From: Aliirhizobium wenxiniae
GTDB taxonomy: Bacteria > Pseudomonadota > Alphaproteobacteria > Rhizobiales > Rhizobiaceae
Length of the DNA stretch: 64,000 nt
Direction of reading: 5' to 3'
Assembly: GCF_014201355.1 (NCBI RefSeq)
Contig: NZ_JACHEG010000001.1
Span: forward strand, 496,001-560,000
In this document: in pieces, positions 63,833-64,000 of the stretch
How the letters are laid out: the number at the start of each line of letters is the position of its first letter
Numbering within the stretch: the stretch's first letter is position 1
The notes under the pieces: generated by a model
Told to the model about the DNA's origin: nothing
What the model saw: only the letters and a program-made list of their open reading frames with translations
The model's database searches: none
Made by a program: the position numbers and the translations under genes

Positions 63833-64000
63833 ATGAAGGCGATCCGGCAAATCCTATTGGACAGGATGCTGGCTACAGCACTGGCCGTAGCCCTTGGCTA
63901 CCTGTTGGCATTTCAGGGCTTTACCGGAAATATGACAAGGGCGTCGACAGCTATCGTCGCCCAAGACCAGATTCACGTCCTTTGCAGCTCCAATGGCGTT
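63833..64000 (+). CDS. DUF2946 family protein, partial (5' end)
   Basis: First 56 codons of a gene that runs off the window. ATG 63833 has GGAG six bases upstream. The protein begins with a hydrophobic helix (MLATALAVALGYLLAFQG), followed by IHVLCSS with a conserved-looking Cys. The layout fits small DUF2946 exported proteins often linked to copper or TonB systems; the C-terminal part, and so the family call, cannot be checked. Confidence 0.6.
   Translation, partial: MKAIRQILLDRMLATALAVALGYLLAFQGFTGNMTRASTAIVAQDQIHVLCSSNGV

Noticed and set aside
63600..63836. 78-codon plus-strand frame ending at the DUF2946 start
   Set aside because: The ATGA overlap looks like coupling, but the residues are low-information and there is no ribosome site; likely chance.

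Overview
The window is an ordinary stretch of chromosome from an alphaproteobacterium of the Rhizobiaceae (Rhizobium/Agrobacterium type). Evidence: the ntrY-ntrX-hfq-hflX order, an Agp2-like bacteriophytochrome, an ATP12-family chaperone, DUF1489, DUF2849, DUF934 and DUF2336 proteins, BTLCP and PilZ proteins, a glycine riboswitch ahead of gcvT-gcvH-gcvP, and high GC with long antisense ORFs. Genus and species cannot be decided from the sequence alone. I see no transposase, integrase, phage gene, CRISPR array or rRNA; the one RNA gene seen is tRNA-Leu(GAG).

Layout. 1-6.7 kb: start of a bacteriophytochrome (cut by the window edge), an AI-2E family permease, a DUF2336 protein, a nitroreductase/flavin-reductase pair, a secreted protein and a cupin. 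6.7-15 kb: acyltransferase, thrS, yidD with an IscU/SufU-like scaffold, folE, hisI, patatin phospholipase, CBS protein, rhomboid protease. 14.7-20.6 kb: PAS_5 and PilZ regulators, an AT-rich gap, a transglutaminase-like peptidase, a membrane-anchored protein, a D,D-carboxypeptidase with SPOR domain and DUF1489. 20.6-31 kb: sdaA, two membrane proteins, a MerR regulator beside mgtE, a deformylase-like protein with an altered active site, two BON proteins, lipB-osmC, tRNA-Leu, a PagL-like outer-membrane enzyme and a DMT permease. 31-41.4 kb: a glutathione-dependent formaldehyde detoxification cluster (frmA ... fghA) with several small genes in it, then DoxX, ATP12, HAD phosphatase, RluA pseudouridine synthase and crcB. 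41.6-46.3 kb: tandem glycine riboswitch and gcvTHP. 46.4-52.4 kb: a membrane acyltransferase, a mini flagellar-rod-like protein, a phosphoesterase, an FAD monooxygenase, mazG and a nucleoside deaminase. 52.7-57.6 kb: cysG-DUF2849-cysI-DUF934 for siroheme and sulfite reduction, followed by ferredoxin-NADP reductase. 57.9-63.5 kb: ntrY-ntrX-hfq-hflX, all on the minus strand. The window ends in the start of a DUF2946 gene.

How genes work together. Serine deamination (sdaA), glycine cleavage (gcvTHP, under glycine control) and formaldehyde oxidation (frmA/fghA) all touch one-carbon and amino-acid catabolism. CysG supplies siroheme to CysI, and the nearby Fpr is a plausible electron source. NtrY-NtrX with Hfq and HflX form a nitrogen/redox and post-transcriptional control block. 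The patatin, LPLAT, PagL-like and carboxypeptidase genes act on membrane lipids or cell wall.

I did not find a convincing new multigene system. The items most worth a second look are modest: a deformylase paralogue missing metal ligands, a 77-residue flagellar-rod-like protein, a scaffold protein with His in place of its third Cys, a possible ATT start for hflX, ntrYX without adjacent ntrBC, and several uncharacterised palindromes or repeats just upstream of genes.
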